From: Blastomyces gilchristii SLH14081
Taxonomy: Eukaryota > Ascomycota > Eurotiomycetes > Onygenales > Ajellomycetaceae
DNA: 64,000 nucleotides
Direction: 5' to 3'
Assembly: GCF_000003855.2 (NCBI RefSeq)
Contig: NW_003101682.1
Location: forward strand, 869,178 to 933,177
Part shown: positions 48,501 through 61,916 of the stretch, in pieces
Position numbering within the stretch: position 1 is the first letter of the stretch
Layout of the letters: each line of letters opens with the position of its first letter
Position numbers and translations under genes: made by a program
The notes under the pieces: model-generated
The model's database searches: none
What the model saw: the letters and a program-made list of their open reading frames with translations, nothing else
What the model was told of the DNA's origin: nothing

Positions 48501-49972
48501 TTCAGATAGTTAGACAAGTTCTAGTATAAGATTGTAATCAAGATTATTTACTTCATATACATAGATATCTTCATATTGATGTTCTCTCACATCTATGATC
48601 AGCTTTATCATGTAATGAGTACAAATGTCTTTTGAATCATCAAATTCTGTGAGAAGTTGAGATTTTGATAAAGAGATATGCTGAAGGTTATGATATCTTA
48701 CAACTGAAGATTTTATCATTACATAGTAACATAGATCACTGTCTATCATGGCTTTCATATTATATATGTTATCAATCACAGTAGATACAAGAATTACATT
48801 CATTATTATCTTCTCTTCAAATCATTGTTATCTGACCTCTTCAAGCTTCTGTTTGTGAATTTGAATAGAAGCTAATCTTTTTTCTGTTTCACTGAGACAT
48901 TCTCATAGTTATCTTCTGAATCTTTCTCTAATATAACATGATTAATACAGACAGATGCTGCTTCATTCTTTGAATGAGAAGACACTGATCTTTCTCTCAA
49001 GTATGAAGACATATAGGTTGATCAGCAGTTGAAAGCAATGTGTTCTGATTGATTACAGTTAATACACACTTCATATTAATGTTGATCAGCAACTTCTTTG
49101 AAAGTGATCTCAGAGACTTGAAAGCCTGTCTGAACAGTGAAGACTCTTGCTTATGTATAGATATTTGAGTCTACTCAATTCATGATATCTACATCATTGT
49201 TATTTCTCAGTGTGAATGTATGAGTTGCTGAGATATAATGTCTTCTATCACTGTTCTGTATATTCTTGAGCTTAGTAAGATGATCATTCATTGTTCAGAG
49301 CTGTGTGCAGAAGCCTTTATAAGTCTGGTCTTTATCTATACTTATAAGAGCTTATAAGAGTTTGAAAGTTAATGTCTTCTTGAGTATGCTAATCTTCATT
49401 TCATTCTCTCAAGATTGATTGTCTACTTCTAGAATCTTGATATTGAAGTCAGGAATGAATGTTGTAAGAGAAATGTTTCTCTGTCAGATACTCTGTAGCT
49501 AATCTAATACTTTCTGTTATATAACAGTGTCTCAGAACAGAATATCAAGATATTTCATAATATTATCAGGTATTCATAACACTGGTTCACATGCTTTTAT
49601 TCATGAATGAAACTTCTGTTTCATATGATCTTTCAATCATTCATTGATATATTAATCTTGATTGATTAATAAACTGATGACATCTCTATCTACACTCAGT
49701 TTTATGAGCATTTCCATTCTTCATGATGAGTAGAGAGTGTGATTGAAAGTATTGAAATATATAGAAGTATCTAAGCATTCTTTCAGTGCTTTTGTATTCA
49801 ATTCTGTAGATGTTGAAATCACATGAGTTAGTTATTAAATCTCTTTGTATTGATGTTATTGAGTTATATGTATATCAGTTATTTATTATTATTGTAGTTT
49901 CAACATTGCTTAGAGTCACTGTGACACTGTGTCTATACTTGTGTTTAAGGGTTTCATATTATTATTAGACAT
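45573..49972 (-). pseudogene. Gypsy C4 gag-pol, main piece (gag to integrase)
   Basis: ATG at 49972 (MSNNNMKPLNTSIDT), 282 nt inside the LTR. Gag includes FIPDFNIKILE (about 49,470) and an intact zinc knuckle CINCNQSEHIAFNC at 49066-49025. Protease at 48,803-48,510 with AMIDSDLCYY (norm DSG; Gly now Asp) and NNLDYNLILEL, nearly free of stops. RT about 48,070-47,570 with active site YLDD intact at 47660-47649. RNase H about 47,350-46,850. Integrase about 46,700-45,573. The C-terminus continues beyond the LINE at 38,017. Damage is moderate compared with B3. Confidence 0.87.
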
Positions 49973-50254
49973 GATTATATTAATTGTCAGATGTGTAATT
50001 GTATTTTCATATGTCTGAGTGTCAGAACTCTCAGGTCTTTTACTGATATTCTCTTATAAGATCTTATTCTCTTTGTAAGATCTTGTTACAGAGCTAGAAT
50101 AACTGATGAGCAAGCTTCTATCTGAGAACTATCTGAGAACTTGATGTCTGTTTAACTGTTTGACTGTTTCTCTATTTCTTACACATCATTATGCATTTGA
50201 ATATCTCTTGATAAATAATTATTCCTGATGAGGAGATGATGAACATTTTTATAG

Positions 50255-50562
50255 TGTAAGAGACATACACTGAATAGATTGATATAATATTATAGGTTTT
50301 ATATAACAAAGATAAAAATGTTAGAGAAGGCAAGAAAGAGAAAGTGCAAGAATTAGTGATTGAGGTGGATATTTATATGTGTATGTGGTGGCGTACGCGG
50401 TGGAGCTTCGGGGCGGGAGAATATACACGCGTTCGTAGCGGCCGAGGATCGGTGATCAAGAATGGCTGAGAATCGGAGCGTACGCGTTCGAGAATGAAGT
50501 GGTTGGGATCTGTGGAGTGTAACGGAATAGTCTATATGATTGATCGGGCGCAGCCCGCCACA
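50255..50562 (-). repeat. 5' LTR of gypsy C4
   Basis: 308 bp, plus-strand TGTAAGAGACATACACTG...CAGCCCGCCACA. The right two thirds keep many CpGs (for example 50,392-50,560). Confidence 0.9.
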
Positions 50563-50567
50563 TATCC

Positions 50568-53031
50568 GCTTCTATGATAAAGTCTAGATATTTTGTACTT
50601 TTAATCTCAAAATTACACTTATCTATGTCTATTATTAGTCCTGCTTCCTGTAGTCATTGTAATATCTTTTATACATATTCTTGATATTCTTTCTTAGACT
50701 CATCAGTGAAGATGAGAATGTCATCAAGATATATAAATACAAATTCATTAAGAAAATCTCAGAGTGCTCAGTTGATATACTTCTGAAATATACTAAGAGT
50801 GTTAGTCAGTCTGAAGAGTGTGAGTACTCATTCAAAGAGATTATATCATGTTTGAAATGCTGTAAGTTACTCATCTTCTTCAGTGATGCAGGTCTTATGA
50901 AACATGACAATAACATCTAACTTTATAAATTATTAAGCTTATTCAATACAAGCTAGAGTTTTATTGATAAGAGATAAAGAATAACAGTTCTTCTTTATCA
51001 ATCTGTTCAGTTCTTGACAGTTCATGCAGAATCAGAGTTCTTCATCTGATTTCTTTGCAAAGAGAATAGAGGCTGCAGTGAAAGAGTGACTAAAATATAT
51101 AAATTCTTTATTCAACAGATCATTGAGTATCTTTCAAAGAAGAAGAAGTTCATCTTAAAATATGTTATAAAGAAGGTCTTATAATGATTCAGAGTCTTTA
51201 TCATTCTTCTTTTCTAATTTAATACTGTGATTCACTTCTGAGCCTTGTAAGAGAAGTATGTTTGTAATATTATCTTGTTAAAAGACATCTAGATATTCAT
51301 GATATTATTGAGAGAGTTTCATACAAGAATCTGATATTATGACATGAGATAGCTTTTCTAGAGTCTTTTTATTATCAGTCAGACTGACAGAGTAGATTAT
51401 CAAATGATTCTGCTGTCAGTGACCTTGTCAGTAATTCTGTCAGTAACTTCTTTTTCAGAGTATTTCATACATATTGACAGAGATCTGTGTCAGATTCATG
51501 GTTTTATGAATATCATCTTTGTAAATTCTATCATTGTTAAGGAATATTAAGCTTCTGTTCTAAGTATTTAGTAAGATGCCTTGTTTAGATAGTCAGACAA
51601 GTTCTAATATAAGATTATAATCAAGATTATCAACTTCATATGCATAGATATCTTCACATTGATATTCTCTAACATCTATGGTTAGTTTTATCATGTAACA
51701 GATGCAAATGTCTTTTGAATCATCAAATTCTATAAGAAGTCAGAGTTTTAATAAGAAGATACACTGAAGATTATAACATCTTACAACTGAAGATTTAATC
51801 ATTGTATAATGACATAGACTGCTGTCTATCATGACTTTCATATTATACATGTTATCTATCACAGTAGATACAAGAATTGCATTCATTGCTATTTTCTCTT
51901 CAAATTATTGTCATCTAATCTCTTCAAGCTTCTGTTTACAAATTTGAACAGAAGCTAATCTTTTTTCTATTTTATCAAAGCATTCTCATAGTTATCTTCT
52001 GAATCTTCTTTCAATGCAATGTGATTGATGTGAACAGATGCTGATTCATTCTTTGAGTGAGAAGGCATCAATCTTTCTCTTGAGTGAGAAGACACATAGA
52101 TCAATCAGCAGTTGAAAGAAATGTGTTCTGATCAGTTATAGTTGATATACACTTCTCATTGACATTAATCAGCAACTTCTTCAGAGATGATCTCAGAAAC
52201 TCAGAAGCCTGTTCGTACAGCAGAGACTCTTGCTTATATATAGATATTCAAGTCTACTCAGTTCATAGCATCTGCATCATTGTTGTTATTTCTCAGTGCA
52301 GGTGTATGAGTGGCTGAGTTTTTCCTCAGCAGAGGTGTGTGAGTGTAACATCTTCTATCACTGTTCTATACACTTTTAAGCTTGATAAGATAATCATTCA
52401 ATGTCCAGAGCTGTGTGCAGAAGTCTTCATAACTTGAGTCTTCATTTATGCTTATAAGAGTCTGTAAGAGTTTGAAAGTTAATGTCTTCTTAAGTATGGT
52501 AATCTTCATTTAATTCTCTCAAGATTGATTATCTGCTTCTAAGATCTTGATGTCAAAGTCAGGGATAAATGTTGTAAGAGAAGTGTTTCTCTGTCAGACA
52601 CTCTGTAATCAATCTAACACCTTCTATTACATGACAGTGTCTTGAAACAAAATATCAAGATGTTTGATGATATTATCAGATGTTTATAACACTGATTCAC
52701 ATGCTTTCATTCATGAATGAAACTTCTGTTTCATGTGATTCTTCAATCATTCATTAATATATCAATCTTAATTGATTAGTGAACTGATGATATCTTTATT
52801 CACACTCAGTTTCACAAGCATTTCCATTCTTTATAATGAGTAGAGAGTGAGATTGAAAGTATTAAGATATACAGAAGTATCTAAGCATTCTTTCAGCACT
52901 TTTATATTTAATTCTGTAGGGATTGAAATTGCATGAGTTTTTTATTGAGTTAATTATTAAATTTTCTCATATTGAAGTTGTTAAGTTGCATGCATATTAG
53001 CTATCTGTTGCTGTTGTAATTTCAATATTAC
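50568..53031 (-). pseudogene. Gypsy C3, right part (RT, protease, gag)
   Basis: Minus-strand continuation of C3 after C4. RT active site YLDD intact at 50731-50720. Protease region about 51,890-51,590 with MIDSSLCHYTMI. Gag knuckle region near 52,170-52,120, then gag to about 53,030. Ends at 53,031 where the B4 LTR starts. The remaining 330 bp or so of leader and the 5' LTR of C3 are not found right of B4. Confidence 0.85.
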
Positions 53032-53289
53032 TGTAAGAAATCCCGCTTCTCACGAATTCTTTATCTCTATTTCTATCTCTTGTGTAATCAATAGGGGTAG
53101 CGGCCCTTGACTACACATAACTATATAGACTGAAGTTCATGAATACTATTCATAACACAGCTTGAATGCTATTATACATTTAATTTCTACATTTTATCTT
53201 TCTACTGTGAATACTTCTAGTAGTTAACAGTATATATCACATCAAGCTGCAAACATCTGAATAATCATCTATGAGTACTTATTCTTACA
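53032..53289 (+). repeat. 5' LTR of gypsy B4
   Basis: 258 bp, TGTAAGAAATCCCGCTTC...TTATTCTTACA. Confidence 0.9.
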
Positions 53290-53321
53290 TTTCAAGCTCA
53301 GTCAGTCAGCAACTATCTGTT

Positions 53322-56300
53322 ATAACTGAAAGAACTAGAAACTGATATACTTTAATCTCTGTGAACTCTACTGCAGATACTCAGAAGCAGTTATCTGAAA
53401 TATGAATAACTCTTATAAAAGAAGTCTCAGAGAACTTATCAATTACTCACAGAATATTATTCTCTATATCTGTGACAGAGAAACTCTTCAAATCTATGAA
53501 TAAATCAATCTCAGTGAAGAACATTCTTGATTATCTTCTGTAAAATTAAGCTATTTTTCTACAAGAAATGCTTACTATCTGTAAACATTCTTAAACTGAG
53601 TCTCTAGACATGATCTTCAGAGACACTTATAAACTGAAAAGAAACTTTCTTAAGTTATAATCACTTAAGATGAACTTTCAAATCATAATCTATAAAAGCT
53701 TTTATAAGTTTGTATTTGAAATTGACTTACAAGCCTAACTGTGTGATATGAAAGATGAAGAAGCTGTTATCTATATAATAACAGATCTCTACTTTACTGA
53801 AGTCAAGAACTGACTGAATTATCTGAAGAATGATTCTAAGAGAATCTACTGATCTGTTCTCAAGATCAATCTAGAGAATAAGTTAAGAGACTCTGTAAGC
53901 TGAATAAAGAATATCTGAGCTGTAATCATTAATATTAGAAAAAGAGATAAGAAATCTGATAAAAACTACTCACAGCACTTTATAAAATTATGATATGAAT
54001 TGAGATCTGTGAAAACAGAGCTCTGAAACAAGATCTGAATGATGATATTTATGCAGAGAATGAATAAAAATATGCAGAATAAGCTCATTAAGTAAGACTC
54101 TAAGTTCTTAACTCAGAAGAAACTGATAACTCTCATTCATCACTTACAGATTACTGTGAGAATCACAGATCTGTGAAGAGTGAATCACTAACTGACTCTA
54201 TAAGAACTAGAACAACAGAGAATAGATTTACTGAAAAAAGATAATATAATATACAGAGATTTATATCTGACTGCTGAGTAGAGAGAGAGAGCTTCACAAG
54301 CTTCTGTGAATAGATTATAAAATAGAGAGATTAAGAAAAAGAATCTCTACTTTATCTATTCTAAATCAGAATATCTTCATATCAACTGTCTGAATAAACT
54401 AAAATAGAAATTTGAGAAGTCACAGACAGAGTTAGTAACAGTCTTTTTAAAAGTCTTGAAGCTGATATCTGAATCTGTTACTTCTCTGATGAAAATACTT
54501 ACTTACAGAGAGAGATCACACTGTGATACTACTGTCTCACAAGTATGAAAAGCATTGATAAACTTAGAATCTCAGGTCACTGTAGTGTCTCTAACACTTG
54601 TAAAGTAAATGAGCTGAATAATGAAAACTGAGAATCTGCTCTTATAATAAGCAGAGTATAAGAACTCAGATCTGAGAACTGAGAGACTTATAAGAGTCAT
54701 CTTTGAATTGCAAGATCTCTCTGAAATCTGAAGAAGATTTGCAGAAACTGTGATTATTATAAATATTATAGATGACATGTACTTGACACTTGTATAACTT
54801 TAAAGACATAATCTGTACATAGCTGTCTGTGAGTCAGGTTTATACTTTCAATCAGTGTTGATAGACTTACTTATAGAGATAAAATCAGTTAATACTGCAG
54901 AGTTAATTAGAGAAGACAAGCTTATCTATATAATAATCTTATGAATATCTGAGAACTTTACAGTCATGAAAACTGAGCTTCAGATATCAGAGAAATACTG
55001 AGATCTTACAGAGATATTTAGTTCAGTAAAGACAGCTGAGCTTTCTTCTCACTGTAAGAAGAATCTGATAATAGATTTGATAGAAGAGTAGAAACTCTTC
55101 TAAGAATCAATCTATAAGCTCTTATATTATAAAACAGAGATCTTACAGATCTATGTAAAGAAGAATCTGAAGAATGACTTTATTCAATCTTCACAGGCCT
55201 TCACAGAAGTCTCTGTGATATTTGTAAAAAAGAAGAATAAAGATCTCAGATTATATATAGACTACTGCAATCTGAACTTTAAGATAATATAGAGTTACTA
55301 CTCTCTATCTCTGATTAAGAATGTGATTAACTGTTATACAGATGCTGTCATATTCATATAACTGAATATAATTAATATATATACACAGCTGTAAATACAG
55401 TCTGAGAATGAATCAAAAACTGTCTTTAGAATCACACTGAGATTATTTAAATATCTAGTGATATCTTTTGACTTGATTAATATTCTCACAGTATTTCAGT
55501 CTTTTATTAATAAAATACTTTATATATATCTGAATGTCTTTGTAATAATATATCTGAATGATGTGATAATGTACTCTGTAAAGAAGAAAGAATACACTGA
55601 GCATATATAAAGTGTGTTAAAGATCTTAGATAAGACAGAACTATATATTAAGCTTATAAAGTATAACTTCAGTATCTGTCAGATTAATTTTCTAGAATAT
55701 ATAATTACTACAGATAGTATTCAGATAAAATCTTCATAGATTAAGACTATTCTATTATAATCAGAGTTAACTAGTATTTATAAGATTCAGATCTTTCTGA
55801 GCTTTGTGAATTTCTATAGATAGTTTATCTTTGCATTTATAAGAATCTTCTTAATTCTTATAGATATACTGAAGAATGAAAATAAGAAGAAGTTATTCTA
55901 TAAATAAAGAATGAAAAGATTATTGAGAAGAAAAAGTGATAAGAACTTTCTTACTCTAGAAGTATATAAGATCTTTATAAGATAAAAAAAGATATTTATA
56001 AATACAGTGATGCTGTTTCACTTTAATTTCTTACTCTTAATCAGATTGAAGATAGATATCTTCTTGTTTATAATTTCAGAAATAGTCTTATAACTACAGT
56101 TAAATAAGAACTGAGTTTCAGTAATCTTTTTCTTATGAAAGATATAACTCATAGAGATTAACTATAGCATTTATAATCAGAAGCTTCTTATAACAGTGAA
56201 ATTCTTCTATCACTGATGTTACTACTTTGAGAGTCTTATAACAGTGATTATTATTAGAACTGATTATAACAGCTTATAATAGTTTACTTCAATCAAGAAA

Positions 56301-58300
56301 CTCTTACAGTAGCAGATTCACTGAGCTCAGAGACTGAGTGAGTTCTGATTCAAGATAGAACATATCAAGAGAACTAAGAACTCAGTGAACAGACTCTCTC
56401 ACAGATCAGACTATATTAAGAAGATCAGAATAACAGATATAGAGAGACTAGAGAAGATAGAAAAGCTTTATAAGATGCTCAGACTGAGTGTTATAAAGAG
56501 ATTGACTGAAGAGTCTTTCAATTCCTCATTAGAGAAGAAAGAGAAGAGAGAGAAGAAGTCTGTATAACTGCTCTCTATAACACTGAGAGTCAACACTCTG
56601 AGAATCTCTGTAAGAATTCTTGAAGAGAGTATCTATAATCTGAAGAGTTTGCAGGCTTTGAGAAGCACTGTAGAAGACCTGATGTAAGAAGAAACAGAGT
56701 ATAAGTCTTCATAAGATCTTCTATTCAGATTGTCTGAACTGCAACTGAAGAATAAATATACTCAGTATATTCAGAAACTACTCACAGCAGAGATCAATTC
56801 TGCAGAAATAAAGAATTGAAAACACTTAAATAATCTCTTATAAAGAGAGGACTGGATTTATATACCTGTAAATAAGTTTCTATGTATAGAACTTATTAAA
56901 AGATATCATAACTCTTCTCTAGTAGATCATTTTATAGATACTAGAACTTATGAGTTGTTTATAAGATAATACTTCTAGCTGAAGATATAAGAACTTGTGA
57001 AGAAGATAGTGAATTCTTATACTGTTTATCAGAATACACAGATAGTGTGATTCAGACTATATAAAGAACTTACTTCTCTACTCATTCTGTAGAAATCTTA
57101 AGAATAGCTAGAAATAAACATTCTTATAAGTCTCTCTGAAAGTAAGAATATATATAATATCTATTTTAACAGTATGCTGATGATAGTTAATTACTTTACT
57201 AAGATGACACACTTTATACTCATCTGTAAGAACTTGAAGTTAAAGAATTTGACTTATATCTTCATCTGTGATATAATCAGATTACATGAATTGTTTATGA
57301 ATATTATCTCAGATAGAGAATTAATCTTCATAGAGAAGTTCTGATCTGATCTGATAACTATACTGAAGATCTTATAAGATCTAAGTATGACTTTTCATTC
57401 ACAGACAGATGATCAGATAGAACACCTGATAAGTATATTGAAACAGTATCTGCAGTGCTTTATCAATTATAATCAGAATAACTGAATGTATTGATTATCA
57501 CTTACAGAGTTCATAAAAAACAACTTAAAACATGTCAGTATAGATAAAACCTCTTTTGAGATGCTCACTGAGACTCATCTGTGAATAATCTTGATAAACC
57601 TGTGAGAGTATACTATAGAGTGTGATGATGTCTGTGAACAGGCTGAGAGAATTCAGAATATCTGGGAGAAAGTCTGTGAATTCTTGAGAAAGACTTAAGA
57701 GTATTAGAAGAGATACTATAACTTCAAGCATATTATAAAGAGTTTTAAGAAAGATGATAGAGTCTGACTGAGTCTAGAAAATATCATCACACCGAGATCT
57801 AGTAAGAAGCTGAATCTCTTGTGAATAGAGTCTTATAAGATTATAAAGAAAGTTAGTTTATAGTTCTATAGATTGAAACTATCACCTGAGTTATAAATAT
57901 ATAATATTTTTCATATCTCTTTACTTTATAAATACAAGGAATTCTCAGAAGAGAATTCTATGACTCATCACTCTATTTATAAAGTATTAGAGAGTGAAAG
58001 AGAATATCAGATTAAAGAAATTATTAACTCAGAGAAATAAGATTACAAGCTCTGATTCAAGATTCAGTGATAAGAATATTCTGATAAGATAAATGAGTTC
58101 ACTTAAAAATCATCTGAGTAGATAAGATATCTGCAGAAGCTGAGATATAACTTTTATACTATAAATTCTGATAAGTCAGAATGATGTGATCTTCACTAAG
58201 AATCTGATTATAATAAAGATATTATCACTGTTATTTATAAACTCTAGTCTATAAGATAATAAGTTTCTACTGAGATGAACAGTTTGCAGTGTATACAAAG
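53322..58300 (+). pseudogene. Gypsy B4 gag-pol
   Basis: Collinear with B1. The start ATG reads ATA. Gag knuckle decayed (about 54,350-54,392). RT with VIFVKKKNKDLRLYIDY (about 55,217-55,265) and active-site box YLND at 55551-55562. RNase H about 55,990-56,310. Integrase zinc region about 56,880-57,030; core about 57,110-57,480 with VSIxDRE and DDQIEHL. Chromodomain-like REYQIKEIINSEK near 57,990-58,035. Stops throughout. Confidence 0.85.
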
Positions 58301-58389
58301 AAAAGAAGAAATCATATTCTTATTAATATTAAAAAATAAGAAAACAGAAACAGAACTGTGAACATAATTTAGAGATTAATAAAGAAAAA

Positions 58390-59480
58390 ATAAAGAAAAT
58401 TCATACTCACATTCTTAATACTTATAACACTCAATCTTCTCACAACTATTAATTTTTCTCTTTAAAGAAGCAGAGAGTATCATGCCTGCAGTACAGACAA
58501 TTGTTGTATTTAATATAAAAACTATCAGAACTGCACAGACTTTAGAGAAGCTGAATATCAGAGTATATACAGTTACAGCAGAATCTTGAGAGCTCATTAT
58601 CTGTATATATAATCAGATATCTCTTATAAAGCTGTGTTCACTTTCTTAGTTATACTGAAGTATTCAGCTCAGAAATAATTAAGATATGAAGAGAAGACTT
58701 ATCTCTTCAGATCAACTTCTGTCATGAATTCATGATATTTGTATTATCTTGATTACTCAGATTTTACAGGTATCTGAGAACTTATCTCTTATTAACAATG
58801 AGATTGCAGAAATGCGCTGCAGTACAAGAATCATTGATAGAAAATCTAGATATATTTGTATATGTCTATTCAGAGATTGTGCAGACAGAGAGAGAGTGAT
58901 CATAGACCTATGAGACTGTAGAAGACTCTGACAACACTGAGAGCTTTGCAAGAACTGTTAGCTAGAATCTGTAAGAAATTACTTATAAGAAGACTTACAG
59001 CAAAGAATAAGACTGTGCTGCTTAGAGTCAGAGAGTGATCTGAGAGAGACATGAGATTGACTACTGACTTGAAGATCAGATACAGTGATATGACTGAGAG
59101 AAATAAAGACACTGTTATAAGTGATGATATCTCTGCTTTATCAGTCAGTAAAAAGTGATTAGAGAACTTGTAGAAATGCTCATAAGAAGCTCAGTAATAG
59201 TCAGACATTATTTATAAATATATTAAAATTGAAAAAATTTTTATTCTTGAGAAGTTCTTGAATCAATATATAGATATTGTTAGAAACACTCTCTCTCTAT
59301 TATCAGAATAAAAACTCTTTATAGATGAATGAGAATACTTATAGTTTATAAAGATAAAAAGCTGTTATAGAAAAAGAGAAAAGAAGATAAGATTCTATAG
59401 ATAGATCTGAGATATTTATACTACTCTAGAGAGAATTTACTTACACTGTGAGTGATTCTATGAAATAGTTAGATCACTCT
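58390..59480 (+). pseudogene. Gypsy B4 extra coding-like region downstream of pol
   Basis: Homologue of 6,640-7,640 in B1, in the same place, more mutated: the stretch around 58,930-59,010 corresponds to the ALQELSARICKK part of B1. Function and coding strand unresolved. Its presence in two independent copies shows that the segment is a fixed part of the B family. Confidence 0.5.
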
Positions 59481-60030
59481 AGTAAATAAAGAGTGATTAT
59501 AAATTATAGATCTGAATCTTTCTATATGACTATAAAGAGTGATTACAGACTGTGAACATCTTAATTTTATAATTCTACAGAGTTAATGAAAGAATGAAAA
59601 ATTCCTCACAACTCTACAGTGTCAAAGAACAATGATTTATAAGAATGAGTGAAAGATTAGCTTAGAAATACTTCTCTTTAATAAGAGTAATCTTACAGAG
59701 AGTGATTCATCTGTGAGATGAATCTGTGTTATAATCACACAAGAATTTCATGAAAATAATTGAGAGTTAACTTAAACTCTTCTGTATGAAAGATGTGAGA
59801 TGAATCTGTGTGATAGTCAGAGAAGAATCTGTAGATCATAAAGAATCTTATGAAACAAGAAACTGAATGACAGACTCTTTTCTCTTTGTAATAATAAGAG
59901 ATTTTTCCTCACTGAGGTTTTTTTTATAGATATAAAGAGTTTTTAGTGAGTATCACTACAGTGCTGAGCTGATTCTATGAAGTCACTCAGTGAAAAAGTT
60001 CACAGAGAAAGTCTTAGAGAGAGAGAAGTA

Positions 60031-60288
60031 TGTAAGAAATCCTGCTTCTCATGAATTCTTTATCTCTATTTCTATCTCTTATATAATTAATAGAGTTAGC
60101 AGCTCTTGACTACACACAACTATATAAACTGAAGTTCATGAATACTATTCATAACTCAGCTTGAATACTATTATACATTTGATATCTACATTTTATCTTT
60201 CTACTACAAATACTTCTAGTAGTTAACAGTACATATCACGTCAAGCTTCAAACACCTGAATAATCGCCTGCGAGCACTTATTCTTACA
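60031..60288 (+). repeat. 3' LTR of gypsy B4
   Basis: 258 bp. The last 50 bp (ATAATCGCCTGCGAGCAC) keep CpGs lost from the 5' LTR. Confidence 0.9.
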
Positions 60289-60535
60289 GTAAAGCGTGTG
60301 TGATTGAAAGGCTGCTAGCTTGTGAAAAGTGATATGGTGAAAGGATTAGTAAGCCAGATCATGTGACCTGACAATAACTGCATACAAAGAATATTAACAG
60401 TGTATATATTAAATGAAGATAATATTACTATACAATACTGTAGCTGTTTTTATACATCTCTGAAAGCTGTTAATATTTTCTTTAAGTCTCTCTATATTTA
60501 ATAAGTCAGTAATATATTTCAATACACTTCTTCTT
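60289..60535. other. Unassigned DNA right of B4
   Basis: The first 90 bp are noticeably less damaged (AAAGCGTGTGTGATTG, AGTAAGCCAGATCATGTGACC) than the neighbouring element. No gene recognised. Confidence 0.5.
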
Positions 60536-60645
60536 TTATTATCATTATCATTATTATCATTATTATTATTATTATTATTATCATCACTATTATCATCATT
60601 ATTATTATCATTATTATTATTATTATTATTATCATTATATTATTT
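60536..60645 (+). repeat. ATT/ATC microsatellite
   Basis: About 110 bp of ATT repeats with scattered ATC units. It looks like a minus-strand LINE tail, but no LINE 3' UTR follows it, so I treat it as a simple repeat. Confidence 0.85.
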
Positions 60646-61402
60646 CTGACTGCTTCTTCTGCCTTTATTTCTCTTCAACACTTACTGAAATTAATCATGT
60701 TATCTCTCTTCAAATATTATGCAGTTCTGCAGATCATCAAGGCGCGTGAGTACTATCACAGATTGAAGAGAGAGAAGAAGAAGATGTTGAAGTAAGAAGA
60801 GACAGATTATAAGACATATTATAATATCTTGAAGAGACTCTGTAAGAGAGTAGAATAATAGTAATTTTAAAGTAATACTTCTGATAGATTTAGACTGAAT
60901 TAAGTATAGAAAATAATACAAGATAAATGCTGCCTGTGAGAGATTGAAAAAAGAAGACAGTGAAGAGTCTTATACAGCAGTGATAAAGATTAGAAGAAGT
61001 TCTGAGAATAATTTAAGACTAAGATGAAGACAGAGAGAGAGAAGAAGAGCGTTACTATAAATAAGTAATAATAGAAGAAGATTGAGAGAGTGTTAAAGAA
61101 GAAGATAAAAAAGTTAAAACTGATAAGTTTTTTAATTATTAAGAGATAATAATTTTTGATAATACTTCTGTTCTCTAATTGATTAGCAGAAGCTGATAGA
61201 GAAGAAGAGAATTAAGATCTTATTCAGGTCTTAAATGCAGTTCATGATTTAGAATATTGAGAAGACAGCTCTGCTCTCTGAGTATATTAATCTACTTACT
61301 GCTGAAGTGGAATCTGAGACAGCAGATCAGAAAATGCAGGATTTTGAGATACAGATTAATCTGACTGAGAGAGAGCAGTAGAAACTCTTCTCTGAGAAGA
61401 TA

Positions 61403-61410
61403 GTGAAGAG
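61403..61410. repeat. Target duplication of MITE M4 (GTGAAGAG)
   Basis: Perfect 8-bp repeat; second copy at 61917-61924. Confidence 0.93.
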
Positions 61411-61916
61411 TAGACTCGCCGCCGGAACCATGAATTTCATGTTTGATCTCATTTGGTCTGATCCCATACATTGCTTAGCGTGAATCCCGCTAGGACTAGT
61501 CATCAAAAAAACATGCAAAGTGACTATATATCAGATCTTAAAATGGAACCATGACTTGAAAAAAATGAGAAAGTGATCTCATTTGGTCCCATTTAGTCTC
61601 ATTCTTAGCATAAAGTTACTATTTTTAGACATTTTAAGGTTTTTTTTACACTATTTTTAATTTTTTAAAAAGTAACACTTTTTGATAACACTCAAATGAG
61701 ATTTAAAGTCATTTAAAGCAATAAAAATAATTTAAATTGAGAAGTGGAAATCATGGTCTCATTTGGAAAATGTGACAAGAGTAGACAGTAAGTTCCACTG
61801 AAACAGTATGAGACTACTATCTAATGTTAAAACTGTGTAATGAGATCAGTGGAATTGGTAATGAAACTATCAAAAAATCTGGTCCTGGTCCCAGACACGG
61901 TCACACGGTCAGTCTA
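61411..61916 (-). mobile_element. MITE M4 (hAT-like), opposite orientation
   Basis: 506 bp, reverse complement of the M1-M3 orientation: starts TAGACTCGCCGCCGGAACC and ends GGTCACACGGTCAGTCTA. Lightly mutated like M2. The open frame at 61,327-61,518 (minus) straddles its edge and is not a gene. Confidence 0.92.

Larger units (their letters stand above)
37371..50562 (-). mobile_element. Gypsy C4: complete chromovirus split by a full-length LINE
   Basis: LTRs 37371-37678 and 50255-50562 (308 bp each), target duplication TATTC / TATCC (one C-to-T change). Without the LINE and its duplication the element is about 5.65 kb, as in C2. It lies inside C3, so C4 is younger than C3. It keeps several intact motifs (RT box YLDD at 47660-47649, zinc knuckle at 49066-49025), so it is one of the less damaged copies. 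Confidence 0.92.
53032..60288 (+). mobile_element. Gypsy B4: full-length chromovirus, flanks do not match
   Basis: About 7.26 kb with 258-bp LTRs (53032-53289 and 60031-60288) and the same layout as B1, including the extra coding-like region. The left flank is ATTAC (in C3), the right flank is GTAAA in unrelated DNA, so no target duplication is seen. Intermediate decay: more TA-type changes than B1, fewer than B3. Confidence 0.88.

Noticed and set aside
60536..60645. ATT repeat as the tail of a fourth LINE
   Set aside because: The conserved 3' UTR sequence and hairpin that should follow on the right are absent.
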